Shown here: positions 22,927 through 33,307 of the stretch, piece by piece
Layout: each line of letters opens with the position of its first letter
Numbering within the stretch: the stretch's first letter is position 1
Source: Marsupella aquatica
Lineage: Eukaryota > Marchantiophyta
Assembly: GCA_973895155.1 (NCBI GenBank)
Contig: OZ316894.1
Location: 13,578,001-13,642,000 of the forward strand
DNA length: 64,000 bases
Reading direction: 5' to 3'
Made by a program: the position numbers and the translations under genes
Notes under the pieces: generated by a model
What the model saw: the letters and a program-made list of their open reading frames with translations, nothing else
Told to the model about the DNA's origin: nothing
Database searches by the model: none

Positions 22927-23300
22927 TTATTCATAATCATTAGGGCTAACAGAATCGTACGTACTATCTAAAAACTCTTCCTCCGTGGTCTGGAACTCAG
23001 AAGTAACATATTCTGGGTCGTCATAGGGAATGAATGGCTTTGCTGGCCATACTTCATATAAATCATATTTATGCTCATCTAATCGCATATTTGTTGAAAG
23101 TGACTGCCTGACCCATTCAGGGTAGACCACACGCAGCCCATGTATGATGAGCCATCGTACTGTGGACTTTCCATACTCTCGGCATGCCTTAGAATATGAA
23201 TGAGCAATGAGATGGGTGGTCTCATTAGTGAGCTTCTCAATCACTGTACCACCTCTTCTACTGATCTCCCTCTTGAAACGACAGACCCTACATGACTTCC
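22927..23300 (-). CDS. BRCT-domain ORF upstream of the CACTA-2b transposase
   Basis: An open frame of about 120 codons ends at TAA 22927-22929. It has BRCT landmarks in order: KREISRRGGTVIEKL (the GG turn), NETTHLIA, and YPEWVRQSL with the conserved Trp, followed by an acidic tail. BRCT domains bind phosphoproteins or DNA in repair and chromatin proteins. The open frame continues to 23379 through GVFTGYFFKRKN, which could be the first BRCT strand, but this stretch also resembles a LINE 3' end, so the right boundary is uncertain. It lies about 500 bp upstream of TNP2, the same relative place as the SET gene in CACTA-1. It may be an exon cut by LINE-B. Confidence 0.65.
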
Positions 23301-23644
23301 TTGGAAAAAAATTCTTTCTTTTAAAGAAATAACCCGTGAAAACCCCACGGCGGGGGAAGCAAACAGCACCAGCACACACAAAAGGACAACTCCCGTAGGA
23401 GGCCAGCAGGGCACCCCTAATTCAGGGCACGCCCAGACATCATATACGGCCCTGGCAAAGAGCCCCACCCCAGCCAACCAGTCAAAGACAGCAAGAGCCA
23501 GATCTATGAGCAACCTAAAGGCCTGCAGCCATAACACAAGGGCAAGCCCCAAAAGCAAAATACAGAGCAGCACAGGATGAGCCCAGCCCAGGCCCACCAG
23601 AGCCACAACACCCAATCAAAGAGCCTAACCTACTCCAAGCATCA

Positions 23645-26555
23645 TCAGCCCAAAGTCACATGTCCATCTCTACGCACCAACCAGCGCCATTCTTTAGCCC
23701 TAAGAAGCCGAATGTGTTTACTGCCTGACGGGAAGCGTAGAGAGGCCCCATGCAAAAAAACCGTCTCAGAAAGAACCAATCTTACATCAAAGGATCTACG
23801 CCCAAGTTCCTTGAACATCTGTGTGTTACGTCCCAGCCAAATCATCCACACAATTTGAAACAGTAGGAATAGACGAGCCACCCTCAATGGACTGCGACCA
23901 AATGAGGCCACCACCCTGTCCAGAAGATCCTGCCCAGGTGCAAACATAACTCCCAGGCAGCAGTCGCAGCACAGTCTCCAGCACTCAGCAGCATGCACAC
24001 AGTGTACGAACAGATGAGGAATACATTCAAGCCTCCCAGGGCATAGCTGACAAATACCATCACTTGCACCAATAGTAGGGCCCTTGCTCCCATAAACAGG
24101 CCACCGGCAATGATTCGCCATAGAAAGGTTTTTCCTCTAGTGGACAGGTCCGAACCCCACAGAGCACGCCATCTCTTACCCCATACCTCCTCCGACCAGT
24201 TGGTGAGCCAAATTCTATTCCATCTTTGGTAGTCTGAGCCCTTAGGTCTTAGAAGTTGGTACGCGTGTTTGTTAGGAATTGTAAACCTCTTCAGTGGAAC
24301 CCCCATCTCAAGCCAACGCCAACAGCGAGCACCCACACCAGCCCACCATTGCAGCAGCGCCCCCTGCCAATCACAAGTAGAAACTGATGGCATCTGTCCC
24401 TGTGAGCCAGCGCCCACCCTTGAAGCAAACACCATCTGCCAAAAAAGTCCTTCCATTGGTGCACCTCAGCATTCCAGCAGTCGGTAATCACCCGTATCCC
24501 AAGCCTCCCAAAGATTTCCACAGTGAACTCTGTGTGTGCCGAAGGCCAAGTATTAAAGCCCTGTGTATAGCGTAATGCATCCTGTATACTCCATCTCCCA
24601 GGAAAGCCCGCAGTCCCTGGGACAAAGGAAAGATTTGCTCTCAAAGCCTCCCAGGCCTTCCAGATTCCCAAGTGTATGTCAGACCGCAGCAAGATCTTGG
24701 AGTACATAAAAGCAACTTATCTACAAATGTGTAGTGATTTCGCCTAATCACCCTAAAATTCAGCCATCCAATAAGGCTCAGATTAGCAGCAAGCATGCCA
24801 GCCCATTCCGTGTTGGGATAGTCCAAGGCCTTTATAAACCACTGAGTTAGTAAGGCATCAGAGTGACTTCTAAAGTCACGAAACCCCAGTCCGCCATCCA
24901 CCTTAGGGCAAGCCATCTTGTCCCAGGCCACTAGCGGAATCTTCTTCCCGCCCTCAAGATTATAACCCCATAGAAAATCTCTGCACAGCGCAATCAGTTT
25001 CTTTGCCAGCCCCTCCGAGGCCTTCATATACATTACATGATATATAGGTATTGCCATGAGCACATGTTTCACCAGCAGCGTCCGACCTGTGAAGGACAGC
25101 AATTTATTTGACCAAGAGGACAAGCGGGCAGCAAACTTATCCAGGCAGAAGCGATGTAGATTACCCACTGAGAGTCCAATACCAAATGGAGCACCCAGAT
25201 ACTTTTGCACTTCACCTTGCTCACTAATCTTGCAGCCTGTATCCTTGAGCCAGTCTGGAATTAGGTCCAAAGCAAGTGGGATGATAACAGATTTTTGTAA
25301 GTTCAACCAAGCACCAGATGCACTTTCATAACATGACAGAGCCGTAGTAGCATCCCTAAACGCTTCCTCTGTTGCAGGGATGAACATCCCCACATCATCT
25401 GCAAACAATCTGTAGCACACTGTAAGCACATCTGAAACCTGGATACCAGCAAGTTGACCAGCCGCAAGCTCAGCATCCAAGAAATCCATGAGAGGTTGGG
25501 TAGAAATCACAAATAGAAGAGGGGAGAGAGGACATCCCTGCCTCACCCCCCTACACATCAAAAGTGATTTGCTAAGAAAGCCATTGACTAGTACTCAAGA
25601 GCTGGCATTAGAGAACAAGGCTTTAACTATGTTCACAATCCTACTACTAAATCCCAGCAGCAACATAGACTCCGAGAGATACTTGTGGTTAACCTCGTCG
25701 AATGCTTTCTCAAAATCAAGTTTTAGGAATAATGCTCCCTTCCTGCAATTCTGAACCCAGTCACTTATAAGCCAAGCAAGCGAAATATTCTCTAAGATAT
25801 GTCTACCCGGGATAAACCCGGTCTGCTGAGGACTGATCAGATTACATAGCAGGTGCTTGATTCGTAGAGCGATCACTTTGGCCAGGATTTTGTAGCTAGT
25901 GTTAAGCATCGTCAAAGGGCGCCAGTCCTTCAAGTATCTTTTATCAGGTTTTTTTGGGATCAGCTTTATTAGGCCATCCTTGATCTCAGCAGCCAGCTCG
26001 CCTGTGAGCCAGAAATCCTGTATCATTGCCACCATATCATCCTTCATGAACTCCCAACAGGCCCTGTATACCTCAGTCGTGAGCCCATCCGTCCCAAGGG
26101 CCTTGTCCTCCGGGAGAAGCCACAACACCTCTTTCACCTCGGAGATCGTAGGAAGTGCCTCCATCCTGTTTATCTCCACAGCCGTGAATGCTGATTTGGT
26201 ATTCCGCAATACTTATCCCTATTGCACCTGCATTCCAGTAGCTCCTCCTCAGATGGTTGCCCACGAGAGTACAGCTCCTCACATTGCTGCTCTACTTCCC
26301 CAATGATGTCCTTGAAATCTGTAAGTACCGATCCATCCTCCTTTACCAGCATCCTCATAGCTTCTCTCTCTCTCTTTTAGCCTTGACTGTGGCAAAATAA
26401 AATTTAGTTGATTCCTCCCCTTCTCCCAGCCACCGAATTCTGGCTAACAGTCTGGCCTGGTGCGCTGTCTCGACTTCAGCTACGTGAAGCATGTCCTCCC
26501 ATTGCAGAAACTCTGTCAGTTCATCCAGTGAGTATTCATCTACAATAGTAGTCTT
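23645..26555 (-). pseudogene. LINE-B ORF2, linker, reverse transcriptase and C-terminal zf-RVT region
   Basis: Moving leftward, the linker WLGEGEESTKFYFA (about 26420) is followed by RT motifs: WRPLTMLNTSYKILAKV (about 25900), QQTGFIPGRHILENISL (25790-25840), KLDFEKAFDEV (about 25710), CRGVRQGCPLSPLLF (about 25520-25560) and the catalytic FADD (about 25400). The thumb region and SWSNKLLSFTGRTLLVKHVL follow. Beyond a frameshift come the zf-RVT-like region (24456-23884) and a C-terminus (24121-23645). A TGA at 25595 interrupts the RT in frame, and several frameshifts occur at 26170-26360 and 24290-24640. The RT catalytic residues survive, unlike in LINE-A. Confidence 0.87.
26551..26555. repeat. 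Target-site duplication of Copia-1, left copy (GTCTT)
   Basis: GTCTT flanks the left LTR and recurs at 32051-32055 after the right LTR. Joining across it keeps the LINE-B frame RILK-TTIVDEYSL. Confidence 0.95.
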
Positions 26556-26744
26556 TGTTAGACGATGGCTATAATTCATACACCAACAACACAAGGATAA
26601 TCTTTTCATGAGCCAATGTGGCTTATAAGGTGTTACACATTGGATGGTTATAACTACCTTCTCCTAGTCTCATGACTCTCTATATCTAGTCCCTATATAC
26701 CCCTTTGTATCACTCTATGAGTTAGGGTTAAGTGTATTCTAACA
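26556..26744 (-). repeat. Copia-1 3' LTR
   Basis: On the plus strand it begins TGTTAGACGATGGC and ends GTATTCTAACA. It is 189 bp and matches 31862-32050 with one transition. Confidence 0.95.
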
Positions 26745-26756
26745 CTCCCCCTTGGT
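26745..26756 (-). promoter_or_regulatory. Copia-1 polypurine tract
   Basis: On the minus strand CCAAGGGGGAG abuts the 3' LTR, the expected priming site for plus-strand DNA synthesis. Confidence 0.8.
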
Positions 26757-27023
26757 TACTTCAATAGAAAGTAACCATTCTATAGAATAGAGCTAATCCT
26801 AATTCAGGGTATATTAGAACTTATAAACGACATGATCTCATTAAAAACCCCCTGCTTTCTTCTTTGGGGTAAAAAGAGTATCACTGTCTTACATGTAATA
26901 AGTTCGTTAAGTTGAGGGGACTGAGTATATGCTAAGTAGTAATGTGCCATTCTACCAGGTATTACGGGTTTAGGGTGATCGTAATAATAATGCCTGAAAC
27001 GAGTAGTCGAGGGCATTTAGGTA

Positions 27024-30000
27024 CTAGGGAAAATCTGAGAGTTTGCGTAGGCCGATTCCTGTCGAGTGTGCTTCGTGCAGGACACGAGGTAAGGGCTTCG
27101 TGAATAGATCGGCGCGATTGTCTTTGGAAGGTATCCATTGAACGTTAATCTGATCACCGTGCTGTTCATGTGTATGGAAGAATTTAGGTGCTATGTGCTT
27201 AATTCGATCTCCCTTGATAAATCCTTTAGCAATTTGGTCAACGCAGGGTCTGTTATCTTTGTAGATGATTGTTGGTTTGGTGAGGACTTCTTGACCGGTG
27301 GATCCGTGGATATGGTTGATAAGTTGGCGAAGCCATAAGCATTCGCGACTGGCTTCGTATAGGGCAATTATTTCTGCATGGTTGGAGGAAGTTGTTGTTA
27401 GTGTCTGCTTAGCACTTTTCCAGGATATTGTCGTGGATCCTTGCAGGAAGACATAGCCCGTCTGGGACTTGGCATCATCAGGATCGGAAAGGTAACCTGC
27501 GTCAGCGAAACCAATCAGTTCATTAGGCATATCTTTAGGAAAGTAGAGGCCAGTGTCAATCGTACCTTGGAGGTAGCGCAAAATTCTCTTGATACCGTTC
27601 CAATGTCTTATCGTTGACTGAGAGCTGTGGCGAGCCAACAAGTTGACAGCAAAGGAGATATCCGGGGGTGTCTGGTTTGCCAGGTACATCAAGGCGCCTA
27701 TAGCTGAGAGGTAAGGTTTCTCTGGGCCCAAGATCGGTTCTTGTTCAGTTTTGCGCTTGTACATATCTTTGGATGAATCTAAGGAGCGAAGTTCCATAGG
27801 TGTTGTGACAGGGTATGACTTGTCCATATTAAATTGTTTTAACATCTTCCTGGTATATGTGGATTGGTGAATCAGAACGCCATTAGGTAAGTGTTCAAAT
27901 TGAATGCCAAGGCAGAAAAGGGGTGTCCCAATATCCTTCATTGCGAAGATGCCTTTGAGTGTTGTAATTGTTTGTTCCATAAGAAGCTTAGTGCCCATAA
28001 GATTTATATCATCTACATAGATTGCTATGATAATAAATTCAGTTCCAGCTCATTTTATGAATAGGCAGGGAGCGATGTCCTCATTCACGAAACCAAGTGC
28101 TATCATCTCAGCACGGAAGCGCTTGTACCAAATACGGCCACTCTGTTTTAAGCCATAAATGGATCGAAGAACCTGTACAGCAAATGCTTTCGCTGGTTTT
28201 TGAGGTTTAGGTATCCTCTGATGAACGAGGTTTACCTCTGTGGGTAAACCCAGGGAATTCAATGAAGAATTTGTTTGATGTTCACCATGAGCAATTTGCT
28301 TTTCATGTACGTTCTGATCCTCTGATAAGTGTTCAGTTATTTGTTCAGGTACCAGTGGGCCTGATTGAACAAGGTAATCCTTAAGTTCCTGTGTAGGAAC
28401 AATCTTATCAATACCCGACTGTATGTCCGGGGATAGAGTAGTTTGATGCTCCCCCTTAATGTGGAAGGTTACTCTTTGAATTAGCTCGGGTGGAGCTTTC
28501 ACATGGATATCAGTGTCGAGTATGCCATAAAGGTAAGCGGTAACAACGTCCATAAGGTGCATTAGGAGTTTATGTGTAAGAGCGAAGGCAATCAAAAATC
28601 TGTAAGTGATAGAGTCCATAACCAGGGAATGAGTCAAGTCATAGTCTTTTCCATAGATTTGTGTATAGCCTCTAGCAACAAGTCGGGCTTTATAGCGGAC
28701 TACTTCGCCTGCTGCATTTCGTTTACGTACTAGTGTAATTCTGTATCCTGTGAGATGTTGTTTAGCAGGTACAATTCGAATCTGTCCAAATACTTGGCGG
28801 CTTATGAGTGAGTCGAGGTCGGAGTTAATGGCAGAGTCCCATTTAGGCCAATCGGGATGTTGTTGGGCTTCTTTAATATTCCGGGGATCTGGTAAGTCAT
28901 TGGATATATCTTGGGAGATAAGAAAGGCAAAATGTTTGTCAGGTTCAGTTATATCTCTAGGCCATAAGTGCCCGGTATGCATGTAATGTATTGATATTTC
29001 TTCGTTATCGACCAGTGTAGTTCTTGGTGAACGTAAGTAGAGCTGTGTTGATACAGGTTTCTTCTGTCGTGATCTGGAGTCTTTGGATCCAGGGGGTCTG
29101 CCTCTCTTTGCCTTGGGGGCATGGTCTGTGGCTCGGGTATCGGGCATGGAAATTCTGGCAGGGACGTTAGCTGCTTCTATATGGGATTTCGTGGTAGCAG
29201 CAGCATCATTAAAGGCGTCTGGTATTTTTTCCATGATTCAGTGAAGATTCAGGATGCGCTTTACTTCGTCGTTTGTGAGTTGTGTACGGGGGTCATTCCA
29301 GAATGGGTCCTTAGTTGTCCATTCTAACGTAGGGGTTAGAGTGTTCTATTTGTAGAGTTGTGCAGGGGTAAGGAGTGGGGGAAAAATATCCTCACAGAAT
29401 TTACAATCCTGGTATCTAGCTCGGAACACATCAGCTGTAGTTGGTTCGAGGTACCTGACGATTGAAGGAGAGTCGAATCCCACATAGATGCCGCGTTGCC
29501 GCTGTGGTCCCATTTTAGTATGTTTAGGGCCCAGAATTGGGACGAGAACAAGACAGCCAAACATTTTCAGGTGTGTAACGTCTGGTGTAGATCCATATGC
29601 TAGCTGATGTGGTGTGTAAGTGTTGAAGGCCGATGGTCTGTATCTTAATAATGCAGCACCGTAGAGTACAGCATGTCCCCAAGCTGTAAGTGGCAATTGT
29701 GTCTGTAATAATATAGGTCTTGAGATAAGTTGTATACGTTTGATCATTGCTTCTGCAGCGCCATTTTGGAAATGTACATATGGTACCGAGTATTGAATGG
29801 TGATACCCAGGGCTTGGCAGAAATCGTCGAAGGCAGGTGATGTGAATTCACCAGCATTGTCGATTCTTATTGTCTTGATAGTTGAGTCAGGGAATTGAGT
29901 TCTTAGGCGTATAATCTGAGTTAGTAGGCGAGCAAATACCAGATTTCGGGTGGAGATTAGTGAGACCGAGGACCATTTCGTGGATGAGCATATCATCACT

Positions 30001-30617
30001 AGAAAGAACCGAAATGGTCCACTTGGTGGGTCTATTGGGCCGCAGACATCCACGTTTATCTGTGAGAGGAAATCAGGTATGTGGTAGGTGTTTTTAGTGG
30101 TGGCGGGCATTGTAATCAATTTGCCTTGTGCACATGGGATGCATGTCTCATGTTTAGATGATGGATGGACTCCTTGGGGAATGCCCGTGGTGTTCTTGAG
30201 GATTTTGTGGTACATTCCTGGGCCAGGGTGGCCAAGGCGGAAGTGCCATAGTTCTGTGGGTGATAAGGGTTGGGCCTGTGAATGATAAGCTGTAATTTTG
30301 GTGGCGTATACTCCAAGGGGAAGAAGTGGTGAGGTCTCTAGTATGATTGGGCCAGTATCAGTTTCCTGAAAGATCTGCAAAGCATCTACTTGGTGGTCAG
30401 GTGCAGAGCGAATGTGGAGGTTGTTTTGGCGAATATCGTGGAAGCTGAGTAGATTTCTGGTTGCAAATGGGGCGTAGATGGCAGATTGGATTTGAATAAT
30501 TGTGCCATTCGGGAGGGTGAGTTCAGCGGGTCCGTGTCCTTCCTCTAATTGGTTTATACCTGTAATGGTGGTCACAGGTCTATTGGATGGGGATATGTAC
30601 TGAAAGTATTGTTTATC
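27024..30617 (-). pseudogene. pol: Copia-1 pol: protease end, integrase, RT and RNase H
   Basis: This is continuous in frame with gag. After the protease remnant come the GAG-pre-integrase motif LWHFRLGHPG (about 30240) and Cys pair CIPCAQGK, then the integrase core. Its catalytic residues are D in NVDVCGP (about 30050), D in RIDNAGEF (about 29865) and E in GAAEAMIKR (about 29755). RT follows with YKARLVARGYTQ (about 28670), DVVTAYLYG (about 28540), YGLKQSG (about 28145) and the catalytic YVDD box (about 28010). RNase H-region segments include the conserved Asp of GFADAGYLSDPDDAKSQTGY and KDNRPCVDQIAKG. In-frame stops are TAG 29346, TGA 29238 and TGA 28050. About 90 extra residues separate DIHVKAPPEL from LRSIYGLKQSG in RT, longer than in most Copia elements I know. 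Confidence 0.93.
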
Positions 30618-31691
30618 TTATAATATTGTGTGAGAGGTGCCACTGTCGAGGATGCAGGTATCGATGTCGGAGGGTGAGTTGGGGTTCTTTCCCTGTAATA
30701 CCATGTGTATCTCTGGTGGGGGCGTTGCAAGTGTGTATTGTGAGAGGTCTTCATCAATCTCAAGGTGGTTTGCAGCTATGGCCGTGTTCGTGGTTTGCAG
30801 AGAGGCCTGGTATAGTTTGACCAGGTGGGATTGGGCTTTACAGTTCTTTCTGATATGACCAGGTCCGCCGCAATGGAAACACTTAGCCTGATTCTTTGTG
30901 GGTGTGATGTGTGCAGGTATGTTTTGAGTATAATTTGGCTTGAGTTGCCAAGGATTTGTGGTTGGCTGTGTGGTGCCGTTGTCCGTGCGTGCTTGGTGTC
31001 TCCAATTAAATCTTTTGAAGTGGCCCGTATTTCTTCTAAGAGGGCCATTGTTGCCTTTGTAAGAGGGGTTACCTCTGTTGGTACTCGTGAATTGGGTTTC
31101 AGTCCTGGGTAGCGTACCTGGTGGTCTTTCTCGGGAGTTCTTAAGGAGAAGGAGATCGTTCTTCTCAGCCAGGAGCATAACTGCAATTAGATCAGAGAAT
31201 TGGGTGAAGTGGCATTGTCGGTAGATCTGTGACAATTGCATATTCGTTGCAGAGAATGTGGAGAGTGTTTTTTTGATCTTGGCTGCCTCGTTGATGGGTT
31301 CTCCACATGTTGTGAGTTGAGCAGTTATACGGAAGAGGGCACTGTTGTATTTTGCGATAGTCGGGTAATCTAGGACTCTTAGATGAATCCATTCGTTGCG
31401 AGCGGCTGGAAGGGAGATTAGGCGAAGGTGATCGAACCTCAATTTTAGAGCATCCCAGAGGGCTCTCGGGTTATACTCTGTGAGGTATTCAAGTTGTAAA
31501 TCAACGTCTAGGTGATGGCGGATAATGTACAGGGCCTGGGCCTTCTCCTGTAATATTCCATAATTGTCCCCCAATAAAATATCGCTGAGGCCTTTCATGT
31601 TGAGAACGATTTCGGCATTCTGTGCCCAAGATAAGTAACTCTCGCCGTCTATTACGAGTGACGGGAATTGGAGCTTCTCCAAAGTTGTCAT
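30618..31691 (-). pseudogene. gag: Copia-1 gag and start of protease
   Basis: This 357-codon frame starts MTTLEKLQFPSLV. It has the UBN2-type gag core (LWDALKLRFDHL near residues 90-100), a basic Asn/Arg-rich segment, the CCHC knuckle CFHCGGPGHIRKNC (about 30850-30890) and the aspartic protease site DTCILDSGTSHTIL. A TAA at 30618-30620 follows directly; the same frame then continues as pol, so the stop splits the protease. Gag would form the particle that packages element RNA. Confidence 0.93.
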
Positions 31692-31844
31692 TGTCAGGTT
31701 AATTGAAGTCTAGTAGCCCTGGGGAATTGGCCATGGTCTATGTAAATCAGGGTGCGGGCGGTGAAGAATTGTCGATGACAATTGGATGTTATCAAAGAGA
31801 GAAAGAGGGAAAAAAAACATAAGCTCGAGAAGATTGAAGGGCAT

Positions 31845-31861
31845 AAATCGTGCTGATAACG
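31845..31861 (-). promoter_or_regulatory. Copia-1 primer-binding site candidate
   Basis: Next to the 5' LTR the minus strand reads CGTTATCAGCACGATTTA. This is where the tRNA primer should pair. It is not the common TGGTATCAGAGC initiator-Met site, although TATCAG is shared. Confidence 0.6.
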
Positions 31862-32050
31862 TGTTAGACGATGGCTATAATTCATACACCAACAACACAA
31901 GGATAATCTTTTCATGAGCCAATGTGGCTTATAAGGTGTTACACATTGGATGGTTATAACTACCTTCTCCTAGTCTCATGACTCTCTATATCTAGTCCCT
32001 ATATACCCCTTTGTATCACTCTATGAGTTAGGGTTAAGTGTATTTTAACA
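31862..32050 (-). repeat. Copia-1 5' LTR
   Basis: 189 bp, TGTTAGACG...TTTTAACA on the plus strand, nearly identical to the 3' LTR. The region 31692-31844 between PBS and gag is leader with no gene. Confidence 0.95.
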
Positions 32051-32402
32051 GTCTTAAGTATTCTCACTTTATCTCTCAGAAAGTTCATCTCCTCCTCAGA
32101 CTGTCTCGGTGCGGATTGCAGCTCCATATATTTTTTCCGCAGTCTCTTGCATGCACGAGAGAAACGCAAGTGAGGGTTCACCTCGCCCTCCCCTCCCGCC
32201 CACCAGGCAGCCTCCAATTGCTCAATATTCTTCTGATCCCGGAGTATGTATGGGTTAGCTTTAAAAAAGTGGGACTTACCTCTTTCAGATTCCCTCTCCT
32301 CAATCTGAAAGCGCAAAACAGCCACAATGGGATCATGGTCCGACAGTGACGAGCCCCCATCATGAGTTAGCTCCACAGTGCCAGCAATCCAACCTCCAAG
32401 AC
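32051..32402 (-). mobile_element. LINE-B, endonuclease C-terminal segment
   Basis: A short LINE-B piece between Copia-1 and the Gypsy element. In frame from 32402 it encodes GGWIAGTVELTHDGG, then LSDHDPIVAVLRF (the SDH endonuclease motif, about 32330), then the linker KKYMELQS...LRDKVRILK that continues at 26555. The first five bases (32051-32055) are the right GTCTT duplication of Copia-1. Confidence 0.9.
32398..32402. repeat. Target-site duplication of Gypsy-1, left copy (AAGAC)
   Basis: AAGAC precedes TGTGGTACG and is repeated at 47660-47664. Removing the element joins the LINE-B frame YLSGL-GGWIAG. Confidence 0.93.
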
Positions 32403-32651
32403 TGTGGTACGTCCCATGGCTCCCTAAACCCAAGAAACCCCCCCAGCTCAAGCCGATTCCCGCAAGTTTCACGCTTGGCGAGGCCGTTTCCGCGGCTTAG
32501 CGGCATGGGACGCTGCTAACTTCCTTCTACTACTACTATTAACATTTTACACACATATACTGGACAGATCCTTCATCGGGTCATGAGATACGTAGCCAAC
32601 CTAATCTAGGCCTTCCCTTGTCTTCCCCTCCATCTTGTTAGGTATGTTTGG

Positions 32652-32667
32652 ATTCCGCCGCCGGAAT
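32652..32667. promoter_or_regulatory. Conserved GC-rich palindromic motif in Gypsy-1 3' LTR
   Basis: ATTCCGCCGCCGGAAT, with arms ATTCCG/CGGAAT, inside a longer conserved GGTATGTTTGG...ATG context. It recurs at 43274, 48139 (one base changed) and 55412 in a different LTR family. A role in RNA folding or protein binding is possible. Confidence 0.5.
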
Positions 32668-33307
32668 GATCCCCAATAGGCTTGGTTAAGCCGCTAAGAC
32701 CTCTCTCAGCTCGACACATCCAACTCTCTCACTCCCTTGCTTACTTTCCTTCCTTCTGGTTGATGTGGGCACTCTTCACACAAGTTAATGCGACACACAA
32801 ATAGCAAAATGACTCCTTCTGACTGAGTCATACCATGCACTTGCCATACAAACAGTACATCTCATACACAAGCTCTGCGAACTAAGCCGTGAGGCCAACT
32901 CTATTCAGCTCTTAGGCATGAGGAAACATGAATATACACAAGGTCACGGTATGACTAACCGAGAGCTTCTCTTACTACTTGATCCCAGCCCGGCTGGTGC
33001 AAACTAAAAACTTGCTAAAGAAGAGGCCCTGAGCTCCCCGCTGCCCAGGTACTTATCCTGGTAGTGGATCCGCCTAATTCTTTGCAGCGTAAGCCTAATC
33101 TACCTAACAATAATCTACCTATGTACAGCAAGGCAGGAGCACAAGTGTTGCTCCTACCAGTGGAACCGCAATCCCACTAAGCTAAGTGTCAGGGCCGCTC
33201 CTGGTCCTGATCCTAATCCTAAACTTGGAGATCAGCGCCCGCCCTGCCCACTCACGCCTCCTACCTCCACGTCCGCCCTTCCTAAAAGGAACGGCGCCCT
33301 TGCACCG

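Larger units (their letters stand above)
18538..23300 (-). mobile_element. CACTA-2b: decayed TNP2 region with upstream BRCT ORF
   Basis: A second transposase locus reads leftward. LINE-B is inserted at its right side, so neither terminus is visible here. The gene order BRCT ORF, TNP2, TNPA is continuous on one strand apart from the terminus at 18537, so this region may once have been one element with CACTA-2. The stretch 18538-18850 between that terminus and the TNP2 stop shows nothing recognisable. Confidence 0.65.
23301..26555 (-). mobile_element. LINE-B (L1-type), 3' portion
   Basis: This is a minus-strand LINE related to LINE-A. Its upstream parts are at 32051-32402 and 47660-47678, separated by Copia-1 and the Gypsy element. 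The 3' end is placed between about 23300 and 23400; I see no clean poly(A) tail, so the boundary with the BRCT ORF is approximate. The stretch 23380-23640 is 3' UTR with no further feature. Confidence 0.82.
26556..32050 (-). mobile_element. Copia-1, complete LTR retrotransposon
   Basis: This 5,495-bp element on the minus strand is inserted in the ORF2 linker of LINE-B. It has 189-bp LTRs (TG...CA), a 5-bp TSD, a PBS candidate, a polypurine tract, and gag-protease-integrase-RT-RNase H in the Copia order. The LTRs differ at one position I can find (26739 C versus 32045 T), so the insertion is recent relative to the elements around it. The single long reading frame (31691-27024) has no frameshift but four stop codons. 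Confidence 0.96.
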
